Positions 49,762-61,013 of a stretch of 64,000 nt of DNA are shown here, piece by piece. The notes under the pieces were generated by a model. The model ran no database searches, was not told the origin of the DNA, and saw only the letters and a program-made list of their open reading frames with translations. The DNA comes from Verticillium longisporum (lineage: Eukaryota > Ascomycota > Sordariomycetes > Glomerellales > Plectosphaerellaceae): positions 62,001 to 126,000 of the forward strand of contig JAETXT010000001.1 of NCBI GenBank assembly GCA_019188255.1. Reading direction: 5' to 3'. Every line of letters starts with the position of its first letter. Position 1 is the stretch's first letter. The position numbers were made by a program, and so were the translations under genes.

Positions 49762-51340
49762 ATGCGCAGCGCTGCCGTCGTTGCTGGGGCCCTGGCCCCG
49801 GCCGTCCTCGCCGCCACCACGGCCAAGAACGTCATCTATATTGTGCCCGATGGCTACGGCCAGGCCTCGCAGACCATGGCACGAGACTATGTCTCCCTCA
49901 TCGAGACTGGCACGACGCCGCGTGCCCCCAGTATCTTTGAGCTGCAGGCCGACCAGATGGTCCGCGGTCTGGTCCGTACCCACGCCAGCAACAACCTCAT
50001 CACCGACTCCGCTGCTTCCGGTACCGCCTTTGCCTGTGGCTTCAAGTCATACAACAATGCCATCGGCATCACTCCTGATTTTCAGCCCGTTGGCTCCATC
50101 CTCGAGGCTGCCAAGCTTGCTGGCCTCAAGACCGGTCTCGTCGTGACGAGCACCATCAACCACGCCACCCCTGCCGGTACTTTTCGTCCTACATGAAGCT
50201 CTCGCTCAGGAACCCCTGCTCACCTCCTTTAGTCTACGCCTCGCACGTGCGCGACCGCAACAGCTATGCCGAGATCGCCGCCCAACAGATCGGCCTGACC
50301 CACCCCCTCGGCCCCCAGGTCGACATCCTGCTCGGCGGTGGCCGCTGCTACTTCAAGCCCAACACGGCTTCCGGGTCGTGCCGCCGCGATACCAAGGATC
50401 TCTTCGGCTACGCCGAGGACCACGGCTACCATGTCATGCAGAACCGTGACGAGTTTGATGCGCTTAAGAAGGGTCTCGGTGACATCCGGATCCCCTTTGT
50501 CGGCCTCTTCAACGACGGTAAGGATTCTTTTAGTTCAGGCGGTCCTCATAACGCTGACGTACGATAGACCAGCTTAAGTATGAGATGGACCGCAAGATTG
50601 ACCAGGACGAGCCTTCGCTCCTTGAGATGGTCGAGACGTCTCTGAACGCCCTCCACCGCGCCACCCACTGCAAGGAGAAGGGATACTTCATCATGATCGA
50701 GGCCTCGCGTATCGATCACGCCGGCCACGCCAACGATGCCGCGGCCCACGTCCACGAGACCATCATGTATAACGATGTCATGGGCTTTGTCCGTGAGTGG
50801 ATTGACGAGCACGACGACACGGTTCTCATGTCCGCCGCCGACCACGAGTGCGGCGGACTGACGCTCAACGGTTTCAACCCTCTACCCCTGCAGAAGGCTA
50901 GGCGCTCGCGCGAGGGTGTTGAGCGCCTCTGGAGCGCTCGCCCCTCGGGTGCCGACCGTCGCGAGTACCTCGTGTCCGAGATTCTTCCCGAGTACGGCCT
51001 CGCCGACGCCAGCAGCGCGCTGATCACGAGCCTGCTCGCAGCGTCGAACCTGGGCAGCGCACTCGTCTCTCTGCTCAGCTCCCGCGCCGGTGTCAACTGG
51101 TCGACGGGCGGCCACACGGCGTCAGATGTGACGCTGTTTGGATATGCCGCAGGTGACAAGGCTGAGGCGTTCAAGGGCGAGCTGGCCGGCCACTGGGACA
51201 ACACGGAGCTGCCGCGTATCGCCGAGAGGGTGCTTGGCGTGGACATGGACGAGGTGACCAAGCTCCTGCGCGCCAACGGCACGAGCTGGGTGACGAAGCG
51301 CGAGTTTGAGACTAGCTCGAGCGGTCACCACACGCACTAG
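49762..51340 (+). CDS. Alkaline phosphatase, secreted or vacuolar
   Basis: Metal-dependent phosphomonoesterase of the PhoA/Pho8 superfamily. Exons 49762-50176, 50233-50517 and 50568-51340 splice in phase to 490 aa. Signal peptide about residues 1-18, so secreted or entering the endomembrane system. Metal and catalytic motifs are all present: NVIYIVPDGYG (metal-binding Asp), LITDSAASGTAFACG (nucleophilic Ser within DSAAS), EASRIDHAGHAND, ADHECGG and WSTGGHT. The length agrees with fungal repressible alkaline phosphatases. Unlike yeast Pho8 there is no clear N-terminal cytosolic tail. Two CACGTG sites upstream make control by a NUC-1/Pho4 factor plausible. Confidence 0.92.
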
Positions 51341-51939
51341 ATTTTGCGTTGTCGGCAGTCAGTTCTGTTGTCAGCAGTCAGTTCTGTTATGGACGGCAGG
51401 TAATGATTAGGGGCCTTGAAGACGACTCAATATCTTGAATCAAGTACATAATTTATCATTTTTAAACGCTCCTGTCATGAGCCAACTGTGCTTTGCCTGT
51501 TTGACCGCTGGTCGGACGTATTGGTGAAAAGGGGTAGTTCGAGCGACCAGTCCAACTGAACCTCCTTGACTTTAATACATGCCCTCCAAAAAGGCATTGG
51601 CAGGGCATATTGGTTAGTAGAGTGATATCGTCTCCGATTGTTTAGTGAACAAGCGTGTCTAAGCATCGTGCAAGGCAGTAGTGTCTTCTGCTGGCCCAAG
51701 ACTGGAGAGGCCTCACGCTTTGAGATATGTCGACGAAACAGACGCTCTGAACCGACGTGTCAATCCGCGGGGGCCATCAGCGACATCTCTGGCCGATGCC
51801 GGTTGAATGTTCAGGTAGTAGCCTCCGCAAAACAAGCGTTCACGAGTGAATTCTGATCGAAATCAATACTCTAGATTTCCAAGGCTATCTATCCATATGG
51901 TATCCCCCCACAAAAAGAAGTAACCCCCCCCCCTTCAGT
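51341..51939. other. Convergent intergenic region
   Basis: 3' regions of the phosphatase and transporter genes. A short direct duplication (CAGTCAGTTCTGTT, twice) lies right after the phosphatase stop. Nothing else recognised. Confidence 0.4.
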
Positions 51940-53721
51940 TCAAGGAACATAGATGTACGGCTCCGAGCCATCCTTCGTCTTGTGCTTCCCGGACCGCACA
52001 CGGCGGTTATGCACAACGTAGACGACGTCCTGGATGACGGCGAAGACCATGCCCACCGACACCATGATGATCATGGTCCGCAGACCGGTGCTGTAGCTAT
52101 CGAGACGTCAGGATCAGTTGCCACGACAGCGCTTCACGCAGGGTGGTACACTTACAATGGCTTGTCGCTGCCCTTGAAGTACTGCGTGCCGACCATCAAC
52201 CCGCTAATGGCAGCCATGACCCACATGCTGCTTCGGTCAGCTATCGTGGCCCCTTGTTTCTCGTCTTTTTGAGACTAGGAGAGGAACGAGAATAGGGAGG
52301 ACACTTACGCAATGGCAATGCTCCTCTCGCCCGGCTCTCGACAGTTGAGCTGCACCCACGAGTTGTGGACGGGATGGTAGCCGACGGCGAAGCTGTTGAC
52401 GGCCGTCCAGAGCCCCCACCTCGACCACCTGCCGACATGGGGGTGCACGGTGCGCGCGACGACGAGGGCAACGAGGTAGCACACGTGGGCCGTGATGACG
52501 GAGAGGCCGCGCCGGCCGGTGCGGTCGCTGAGGTAGGCAAAGGCAAAGACGACGACGAGGGCGAGCGAGGCGCCGACGGCGGCGAGGGCGTTGGCCTCGA
52601 TGCGGCCGAAGCCGAGGGCCATGATGATGGAGGGCGTGTAGGTCGTCAGGGGCGACCAGGTCGAGAAGACGGCAAAGGTCGAGACGTAGTGCGGCCAGCG
52701 GCGCCAGTGCGAGACGGTGCGCCAGACGAGGCGCCAGGGGATGGCGAGCCCTTGGGCGCCCCCTTGCGGTGCGCGTCGTCGTGCTCGATGCGCGCGCGCA
52801 GGATGCGCTGCTCGTGCGGCGTGAAGCGGATCAGGCCGGGCGACAGCAGCGGCCGCGGCTCGTCGGGGGAGCCTGGCAGCGTGAGGAAGAGGAGGCCGGA
52901 GACGCAGATGGTGAAGAGACCCTCGACTGGGGTGTCTTGTTAGTGGGAAGCACTGATGTTGAGAAGCGAGCGAGAGGCAAACGTCAACAGGAAAGGGGCA
53001 CAGAAAGGAGACTCACGAAGAAACAGCCACTGCCAGCCTTTGAGGCCAGCTCTGCCGCCGAGCTGGAGGATGCCCGAGGCGAGCACAGGACTCAGGGCGT
53101 TGCCGCCGAACATGCCAAAGAAGAAGATAGCGACGCGCTTGGCTAGCTCGCGCTTCGGATACCACATGGACAGGGTGTAGACGGCGCCAGGAATGTAGCC
53201 GGCTTCAGAGAACCCGAGGATGAGACGGGCGACGAGGAAGCCGGTGCGGTTGACGAGGAGGAACTGCATCGTGGCGACGAGGCCAAAGATGAAGACCTGG
53301 GCGGAGATCCAGCGGCGAGGGCCCAGCTTCTGGAGGAGCATGTTGGAGGGGATCTCGAGGACGACGATACCCATGAACATGAGCTGGTTTCCGAGGTTGA
53401 TGGTTTCTTGCGTGACGGCAATGTCGACGGCGAAGCCATCAGTCAGAGCACTGGCAAGGTTCATGCGGTCAAGCTGGAAGACGAGGAGGCCCAGGAAGAG
53501 CAGGGGCAAGACGGTTGAGTCGACCCTATGCTGTTAGTCGAGTTGACCGAGGGGCTGGATCGAGACGTGTAGAGCGCGGCTTACTTTCTCCTCGCCTTGA
53601 GCTCCTCCTTGTGGCTCCATTCCTGCACATCAGCCGATTCGATGGAGTTTTGGTCCGTCTGAGGCTCGCTGTCAACCCCCTTCTCTCCGTTTCTCCCAGG
53701 CAGTTGTTTGGAAGTTTCCAT
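51940..53721 (-). CDS. MFS anion:cation symporter, Dal5/allantoate permease type
   Basis: Plasma-membrane transporter of the major facilitator superfamily. Minus-strand exons: 53721-53585, 53525-53017, 52926-52309, 52227-52156, 52096-51940, all GT-AG, giving about 497 aa when one base is added near 52749-52751 (short run in CCCTTGGGC). The added base restores the frame between HRKGAPKG and LAIPWRLVW. Family hallmarks are FQLDRMNLASALTDG after the first helix, EIPSNMLLQKLGPRRWI and GFSEAGYIPGAVY, with 12 predicted hydrophobic segments. The N-terminus METSKQLPG and the acidic leader are cytosolic. Dal5-type carriers move allantoate, dipeptides, nicotinate or other organic anions; the substrate here cannot be told. 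It diverges from the flavin monooxygenase gene. Confidence 0.85.
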
Positions 53722-54732
53722 GATTCCTTTGTCTGCCTTATCCCTCTTCGTCAGCAACGAGAGGACTCCTTGGCAATGCCCAGTCTTTCGGTGTTCAAGT
53801 CAGGCGAATCGGGATCTCAAGACCAAATGACTCTGGGCAGACAATGGTACGGTCGTGGAGATCAGCCAGCTTCACGATCAGCAGGCATCGGCATCTCGAA
53901 CAAGATATAATCCTTCGACACTGTCCCCCCCAAAGACTTCAGCTCGATATTCAAAGGCCGAAATGGTCGACGAACCTCAGCATCAAGAGTCCCAGCGAAT
54001 CACCATAGGTGTCAGTTCGTTATCCCAACGTCAGAGGCCGCAGCCCAGACAACTGGGATTTGAAAAGCGATGGCGCAATGGCTTTAGTGACGTTCGCCGG
54101 CATGTGGTGCGCCATCTGCCGTCTCGCAGCGCCCCATGTCTGGTGCCTCTTGTGCCTTTGGCGACTCTTGGGAGTGTGTTCGTTGTGGTTTCGCGGCCAT
54201 GTCGCCATAGACGCTAAGATGGCATCCGCCGAGGAGAAGCGCGCCAGGAGTCCCAATCCCGCAAGTGAGAGGGCATTGATATCGAACGACCCTTGTTATC
54301 GTCAGGGTTCATCGTCTCCACATCAGACCTTTAAATCGCATGGCGCAAGCGGCGGTGCCACGCGGAGAGCGGCACAAAATCGCGACCCCCCTGCCGCTCT
54401 TTGCCTTCATGCTTCATTGCCCCCATGTGTTCCCCCGGACCGTCTCCCTCGACCCCCAAACTTAACAGCTCCTTTCCCCCCGGCTCTGGCGCCGATGACA
54501 GCATACACCGAGGCCCTTCACGTCGTACGCTCATCTCTTTCGGTGTTTGAGTGACGGGATTTGAACGACAAGACGCCCATCCCCCCCCCGAGGCTCGCAA
54601 GCTGTGACACCGCGGGCGTTATATCTCAATAATACCAGGCAGCTGGCCCATTTTCTGAGGAATCCCCCGCTCGACCAAACGATTCCCTCCCGAGTTCAAC
54701 TCGATTCCATCATTTCCATAGATCAAGACGCC
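53722..54732. promoter_or_regulatory. Divergent promoter region, transporter / monooxygenase
   Basis: A 1-kb head-to-head interval. C-rich runs are present near 54480 and 54580. No gene found; a 181-codon frame at 54009-54554 lacks any family feature. Confidence 0.4.
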
Positions 54733-56396
54733 ATGGTTGCTATCAAGAGGGTTGCTGTCATTGGGGCTGGGCCCGGTGGTGCCATCGCCGTTGATGCCCT
54801 GGCCAAGGAGAAGGCTTTCGACCTGATCCGCGTGTTTGAGCGCCGAGAGGCGGCCGGTGGCTGTTGGTGAGTGGTCTCCCTCTCTCTCTTTCTTTCTACT
54901 ACGTTTTTCTCTTTCTTTGGTTCTCATTATGAGATGTCAACATGAGGCTCCAGCACAGTGAGTGAAGCTAACCGGCCAGGCTCGGCGACACAACGCCACC
55001 GCCGCTGCTCACGGACCTCGAGGCCCTCGCCAACCGTACGGCTGACCCTCCGGTGGACATCCCGGACCGGCTGCCGGCCCAAACGCCGAAGCTCACTCAG
55101 CCCCGCTTCGCCGACTCCTCCGTCTACCCTTACCTCGAGACAAATGTCGACGCGATCCCCATGTCCTTCAGCCAGGAGCCCATCCCCTCCGACCGCTCAC
55201 CACACTCGGTGGCCCTCCATGGCGAGGACACGCCGTTCCGGCACTGGACCGTCATCCGCCGCTACCTGCAGTCGCTCCTCGAGCGTGACGGCTACGAGGA
55301 CCTCGTCTCCTACAGCACGACGGTCGAGCGCGTCGAAAAGGTCGGCCACGAGTGGAAGCTGACGCTGCGGCGGGACGGCGAGCGCTCCGACTACTGGTGG
55401 ACCGAGTGGTTCGACGCCGTCGTCGTCGCCAGCGGCCACTACTCGGTGCCGTACGTGCCGGCGATCCCGGGCCTCGACACGTTCGAGAAGCTGCGTCCGG
55501 GCTCGGTGCTGCACAGCAAGAACTTCCGCGGCCGGGACCACTACCGCGGCAAGCGCGTCGTCGTCGTCGGCGCCTCCGTGTCGGCGGCCGACATCGCCTA
55601 CGACCTCGCCTCGGTGGCGCAGACGCCGGTGCACGCCGTCGTCGACGGCCACCGTGCCAACCTCTACTTTGGCGACGAGGCCTTCAACCACCCGCGTATC
55701 GCGCGCCGGTCCGACATTGCGCGCGTCGACGGCCGCACCGTTCACTTTGCCGACGGCCGCGAGCCCGCACGCGACGTCGACGCCATCATCTTCGGCACCG
55801 GCTACACCTGGACGCTGCCCTTCCTGCCGGGCGTCGAGGTGCGCAACAACCGCGTGCCGGGCCTGTACCAGCCCGTCGTCTACCAGCAGGAACCGACGCT
55901 GTCCTTTGTCGGCGCCGTCACCGCCGGCCTGACCTTAAAAATCTTTGAGTGGGAGGCCGTTCTCGTGGCTCGCCTGCTTGCCGGCCGCGCCACGCTGCCG
56001 CCGCTGGCCGACCAGCAAAAGTGGGAGGCCGACCGTATCGCGGCCTTTGGCGACGGCCCGCGCTTCGCCCTCGTGCACCCGCACTTTGAAGACTATTTCA
56101 ACGAGCTGCGCCGCCTCGCGGGGCCCGGCGAGAACGGCCTCGGCCGGCAGCTGCCCGTCTTTGACCGAGCGTGGTTCAAGTCCTTCCTCGACGGCCACGA
56201 GAGGCGGAAGAACATGTGGCAGAGGCTCAACGCAAAAGCCTGGGACGAGGCTGGCGTTGACGAGCTCAACTTGGGCACGGTGCCGGGAGCCGGTCGCAAG
56301 ACGATCGAAGCACCGCCCGCGTATGACTGGGACACGATCAGGAAGCTGCCGTTATTGCTGCAGGCGTTGCAGGGACTCAACACAAAGGCCTTCTAG
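54733..56396 (+). CDS. Flavin-containing monooxygenase-like enzyme
   Basis: FAD- and NADPH-dependent oxygenase, 516 aa from exons 54733-54866 and 54980-56396. The N-terminal FAD dinucleotide-binding motif is VAVIGAGPGGAIAVDAL (residues about 7-23), split from the rest by a 113-bp intron right after GGCW. A second Rossmann motif, VVVVGASVSAADIAYDL, near residue 235 should bind NADPH. Between them HSKNFRGRDHYRG resembles the FMO signature region, and FGTGYTWTLPF is the conserved C-terminal block. Typical substrates are soft nucleophiles (N or S) or ketones in related Baeyer-Villiger enzymes; the exact one is unknown. It is head-to-head with a transporter, so a joint catabolic or detoxification role is possible but unproven. 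Confidence 0.85.
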
Positions 56397-56764
56397 GCGA
56401 TGATCGTGGGTGTGTTCGATAGAGAATAAAGCGTTCCTTCTCCTTTCATGTAACGACCGTCGCAATGTTGCCAGCACAATGCAGTGCGCATCAGAGTCTT
56501 TTCGTACAAGCTTTTGATCGAGTCTGCCCAAGACAGAGTGATCTTGGTTAGCCACAGCGCGGAAGAGGAATTTGGAACCAAAAAAAGTTGCAACATGTGA
56601 TTATCCCAAGCCTTCCCAGGCATGCAATGCTGTCATGACTCGTCCCATCCAGTGTGCCCGTCCTGTTCCTGTGCTCAAGTAGCATCGCGTCAAGGGGAAA
56701 ACGCCCAATAGCACCCAACACACTTAACACCATCAAGTCGACCACCAAATGCATTGTCCTCTCC
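56397..56764. other. Convergent intergenic region
   Basis: 3' regions of the monooxygenase and SLD2 genes. Nothing recognised. Confidence 0.4.
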
Positions 56765-58320
56765 TCATCGCCTGCGCCGGAACTTGCTGTTGAAACCAGC
56801 GCCGCCCTTGGAGCCCGTGTTTCTGAGCTTCAGGCGCCGGAAGTTGGTGTGCGCAAACTCGTTGACCTTCCTGGCCGTCTTCTTGACAGCTCCTTCCTTC
56901 ACATTCGTCTTCTTGACCGTCTTCTTCGAGCTCTTCGCCTTGGCAGCCTCAACGTCAGATCCCTCGACGTCTGACGGCACAAAGTCTGCCTCGTCACCTG
57001 ATGCGTATTCGTTTTCCTTGTTGGGGTTCATCTGCGTTTCAGGAACCACGTCATCGTCCTCCTCCGCGAGCGCGCCATCGACTGGTGCCGTCGGCCTCTT
57101 GTGATGCACCGGCTTCATGTTCGACCTCCTTGTCGTCCTCTTCTGTCCCTTCTTCTTGTACACCTTCAAGGGCTGCCCGTCACGTCCCAGCTGTTCCTCA
57201 GGCTCGCTGTCGTACATGCCCTCGTCGTCGAAGCCGCCCAGCGGCAGGTTCATGACCTGACTGTCGGCCACCAGGACATCGTCTTGTGGCTTTGGCGGAG
57301 GCTTCATCTGCATCGGCGCCGGCGCCGGCGCCAGCCCCGTCTCGCCTTGCTCCATCTCCCGCAGCGCGTCCATATCGTCGTCGTGTGCCTCTTCCTCGAC
57401 CTTCCGCAGGCTGGCCACGATGGCGCTGAGGCCGCGGTGGTTTGCGGGGCAGCCGCAATGGCGCGGCGGCAGGGAACTCGCCGTTCTCGTCGACAGGTGC
57501 GAGGCTGTGCCTCTTGAGAAAGGCAGGAGTGCTGAACTGGAGCTTGGAGACCGACGTTGACGAGGACGGGGTCTTGTCGCCGTTGGCGTTCATGTTCTTG
57601 AGTTTCAAGGGCGTGACGAAGCCATCCGTTTTTCGCTTTTTCCCGGAAGAATTTGGAGTGGTGGCGGTCTCCAAGTTGGCTGCGCTGCGCTTGCTCGGAG
57701 TGGCGAACAACGACAGAGGAGCATTGGCTGTCTGCGATGCCCCGTTCGCTCTTGAGGGCGTTCCCAGCTCCCGCTCCGACATCAGATCAAACAGCCCCAT
57801 GACGCGGCCATCTCGCTGCGGCGTGGGTCCAATCGACCGCGGTGCTGCGGGACTGAACAAGTGACGGGCGATGGAGGGGGTGCTCGTGTTGGCGTCGTCG
57901 TAGAGAGGCGGCAGTGATTTTGAAGGCGTGGCATCGAGCGAGGCGTTTCGTGATTTGGAGGGGGTTGCAAGGTGTTTTTGGCGTTTTGAAGGCGTCTGTA
58001 CCGGCACATGGTTTGATTGTCGCTTCTCTGATTGTCGCTTCTCTGGCTTTGGGTGTTCTGAGGGGGGCGGGATCTTCCCAGACAGTATGTCACGGGTCTT
58101 GTTGTACTGCTTGTATTTCAGGGCTGCCTCGTTAGCAGGGTCGTTCAGACATGGCCAGATGGGAGAAGATGTGTGTACCAATTTCAGCATTCTGCTTAAT
58201 GTCGTCCCGTCCTGGTTTCTTGCCATCGTGGGTCTTTGCCCAAGTGGTCTCCCAGGTCTTGAGGTCGGCGCGCAAGTCTCGCGACTGGGCCTCGTACTTA
58301 GCCCTGTCGTGCTCCTCCAT
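56765..58320 (-). CDS. SLD2: DNA replication regulator SLD2/DRC1, one indel
   Basis: Nuclear origin-firing factor (RecQL4 N-terminal homologue) that, when CDK-phosphorylated, binds Dpb11. Exons 58320-58179 and 58123-56765, about 500 aa. The N-terminal helical domain (LRADLKTWETTWAKTHDG, then QNAEI/ALKYKQYNKTRDI across the intron) is the Sld2 signature. It is followed by a CDK-site-rich stretch: TPSKRQK, TPSKSRN, TPSKSLP, STPSIAR and TPQRD. The conserved C-terminal part has RKVEEEAHDDDMDALREME, then a basic tail ending NSKFRRRR. The frame changes near 57433-57440: one base too many or two too few between LPRKP and RGLSAIVASL. This differs from the single-base losses elsewhere. Confidence 0.85.
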
Positions 58321-59359
58321 CGAAGTTTGATTCGAGCGGGCAGACGTGGCGACGGTTTTGGGGAGCTCGAGGGTACGCCAGGTTGTCGGTAGAAGAAGTG
58401 ATATGCTCAGACGTCAGGATCGAGGTAAGTTGAGGTTGCAGCAGGTGGTGATATCATGTGCCTTCCTTTTCCCTGTCTGAGAGCATCCCTCGTCTGAGTG
58501 GGAAAGTACCAGGGACAAGCACTAAACGCGTCGCCATTCGATTCGCGTTCCTGTCATTCTCGCGTCCGGGCCCGCCGCCGCACGTCCTTGTCCACGCTAT
58601 TGATTCCCCGCTTTTTGGGCACCACGCCACAGAAGGCAGCCTTCACTGGAATAAGGTACCCTTTTTGACTTGGGTGTGTGTGCTCGCGACAACAAAACAC
58701 GTATTAGGATAGAATACTTCTGAAGCCGAATGAACCCCAAGCCCGCTCGCTCTCCATGCCAAATGAACTAAGCGGTTCACTTCATAGCTGTAGGGCGGGC
58801 ACGGAGCGACTGGAGACAAAGCTACATCCAAATCTTACGTACGTAGCCGCTGTGCCATGCATCGTGTGAACCTTCAGGCTTTAAACTGACCGCCCAGTAC
58901 TGAGGTTGAGGAAACAAGCAGTGAAGAGAGAGCATGAATCTCGAGATAGTCTGTATGATGCTGAGATTGTGTGCACATCTAGATCCAAGCCAGGCGCCCC
59001 AGCATCGTCGAGAGTTGTCGACGCTTCACCCGCGCTCAAACATCTGTAGATGTTCTGGTGAAGCAAGTTGTAGTGTTCATCACGGGTCCTTATACCTGAC
59101 CCTAACGCTGAGGGTTGGTTTGTATTGGACATGCCGTGGTGGCGAATGTTGTGGCACATGACCCCCTGGATACCATATCACTCCACTAAGCTTAGGCTGC
59201 CTACCCACCCAGTTAGGTAGCTTGGGTAGGTGTCCCAGGGGATCTAGGGGAGCCGCACCTGAGCCTCACGACCCCATATTCTCCTCCTCTCCCAACTCCG
59301 TCTCGCCACACCCATGATATTGGCAAACACATCGACCCAAGAACACTGCAGGCAGCGGC
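58321..59359. promoter_or_regulatory. Divergent promoter region, SLD2 / RING gene
   Basis: No gene found. Contains a TAGGTAG/GGGTAGG-rich stretch at 59195-59235, close to the RING gene start. Confidence 0.35.
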
Positions 59360-60484
59360 ATGTCAGCAATACCGCCTGACACCGATACCAGGCCCTCCCT
59401 CCAAGACATCCACTCCGCCGTCCTGCACACAACACTCAAGACGTTCGCCTCGACCGAGGACTGTTGCGTCATCTGTCTTTCTGAGCTCTCCGAGGGATGC
59501 GAAGCACTCCCCTGCCACCACGCCGACTTTGATTTCCTGTGCCTCACCACCTGGCTCGAGCAGCAGCCGACGTGCTCGACATGTCCCCTCTGCAAGGCCG
59601 AGATCACCGAGATTCGGTACGACTTTTCGTCAGACCGGGCGCAATGGAAGACCTACCACGTCCCGCCAAAACCAGCACCACCACCACAGCAGCAGCAGCA
59701 ACAACACCACAGATCCCATGATAGGACCCGCAGCGGCCCAGGTCCCCATACATCGCCAGGTCACTTTGCCGGACGCCGCCGCTTCGACCCCCTCGGCCTC
59801 CGCCGCCCTCGCCCTTCGCTCTACCGCACCCGTCGCGCGCGGGGCTCGGCCCAGGACGACGACCCGCTGCGGCACCGCCGCTTCGTCTACCGCAACCAGC
59901 TCTACTCGCTGCGCGTCGGCTCGAACCGCGTGTCGCGCTACCGCGAGCTGACGCCTCACATGTTCGCCACGGACGCGGAGCTCGTCTCGCGCGCGCGCAT
60001 GTTTCTGCGCCGCGAGCTGCAGGTCTTTGACTTTCTGGCGCCCACGAGCGACACGTCGACGGCGGCGGCTGCGGATCCAGCTGCCGCCGCCGAGAGGGGC
60101 CCCGTGCGACGGCGCAGGGCCAACAACGCCGAGTTCCTGCTCGAGTACATCGTCGCCATCCTCAAGACGGTCGACATACAGGGGAGCATGGGCCAGGCCG
60201 AGGAGCTCGTTCGGGAGTTCCTCGGGCGGGAGAACACGAGGCTGCTGCTGCACGAGCTGCGCGCGTGGCTGCGCAGTCCGTACATGGCGCTCGAGAACTG
60301 GGACAATGCCGTGCAGTATCCCGAGCTGCGAGCCAAGCGGGGGCGGTCGCGGAGTCGCAGCCCTTCTGTCGAGGGCACCTCGCGACCGGGGCGGGAGCAG
60401 GTCACGTATCCCTCGACGTGGCGGAGGGGCGACAGTTTGGGAGACAGGCCAGGGACGTCGCAGTTGAGGTTTGCGCGGGAGTAG
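59360..60484 (+). CDS. RING-finger E3 ligase-like protein, TOPORS type
   Basis: Intronless, 374 aa. A C3HC4 RING lies at residues 35-80: CVICLSEL, then CHHADFDFLCLTTWLEQQ and CSTCPLCK. This is the variant seen in TOPORS-related proteins, followed by EIRYDFSS as in that group. A His/Gln/Pro-rich linker (CAGCAG run near 59687) is next. The helical C-terminal segment (NNAEFLLEYIVAIL, then LRAWLRSPYMALENWD) also fits the TOPORS-like pattern. An Arg/Ser-rich tail (KRGRSRSRSPS) suggests nuclear location. Likely ubiquitin (perhaps SUMO) ligase; substrates unknown. The start ATG at 59360 is the first in frame and gives an N-terminus free of upstream stops. Confidence 0.8.
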   Translation: MSAIPPDTDTRPSLQDIHSAVLHTTLKTFASTEDCCVICLSELSEGCEALPCHHADFDFLCLTTWLEQQPTCSTCPLCKAEITEIRYDFSSDRAQWKTYHVPPKPAPPPQQQQQQHHRSHDRTRSGPGPHTSPGHFAGRRRFDPLGLRRPRPSLYRTRRARGSAQDDDPLRHRRFVYRNQLYSLRVGSNRVSRYRELTPHMFATDAELVSRARMFLRRELQVFDFLAPTSDTSTAAAADPAAAAERGPVRRRRANNAEFLLEYIVAILKTVDIQGSMGQAEELVREFLGRENTRLLLHELRAWLRSPYMALENWDNAVQYPELRAKRGRSRSRSPSVEGTSRPGREQVTYPSTWRRGDSLGDRPGTSQLRFARE

Positions 60485-61013
60485 ACATTTGCCCGCTTTT
60501 CTGTTGAGATACCCATGAACATGTAGAATGATTTACGATGAAATTTGTCACCGAGACCCAGTTCTCCTCTCTCCCTGTCGATTCCAGCCTGCAGGCATCC
60601 CAAAAAGAGACGAGAAAAAGTATGATAGAGCACTGCATTGACAAACCAATCATCCCGTCGGCGTCATTTTACTTCCGACCAAGTTGCTACTCCAACACCA
60701 GTCGACGACCCCACGCCCAGCTCGATTTGGTGCCGCCTGCTGACGGACAACGGTTTCGGACGCCTCGACCGAGGCACCGGCCGCGTTGTTCCACCGCACT
60801 ACAGCAAACTCCACCGGGCAAGGCCGAACAAAAGACGCCGACGTGCTGACAAATGTCCGCCACGACCGCCGACTTTAAAGAATGGCCGGCCCAGCTCATG
60901 AACACGACTCTTGACAGCCTCCATCACATTCGTCTCGTTGTGTGCTTCACTCGAGAGCACTATTGAAGATCAACCGAATCTATTCGCAGAGACGAACTTC
61001 CACATCATCCACC
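60485..61013. other. Intergenic region
   Basis: Terminator side of the RING gene and promoter of the DsbA-like gene. No supported gene. Confidence 0.4.

Noticed and set aside
54009..54554. 181-codon frame in the transporter/monooxygenase promoter
   Set aside because: No domain, overlaps C-rich promoter sequence, and competes with similar frames.
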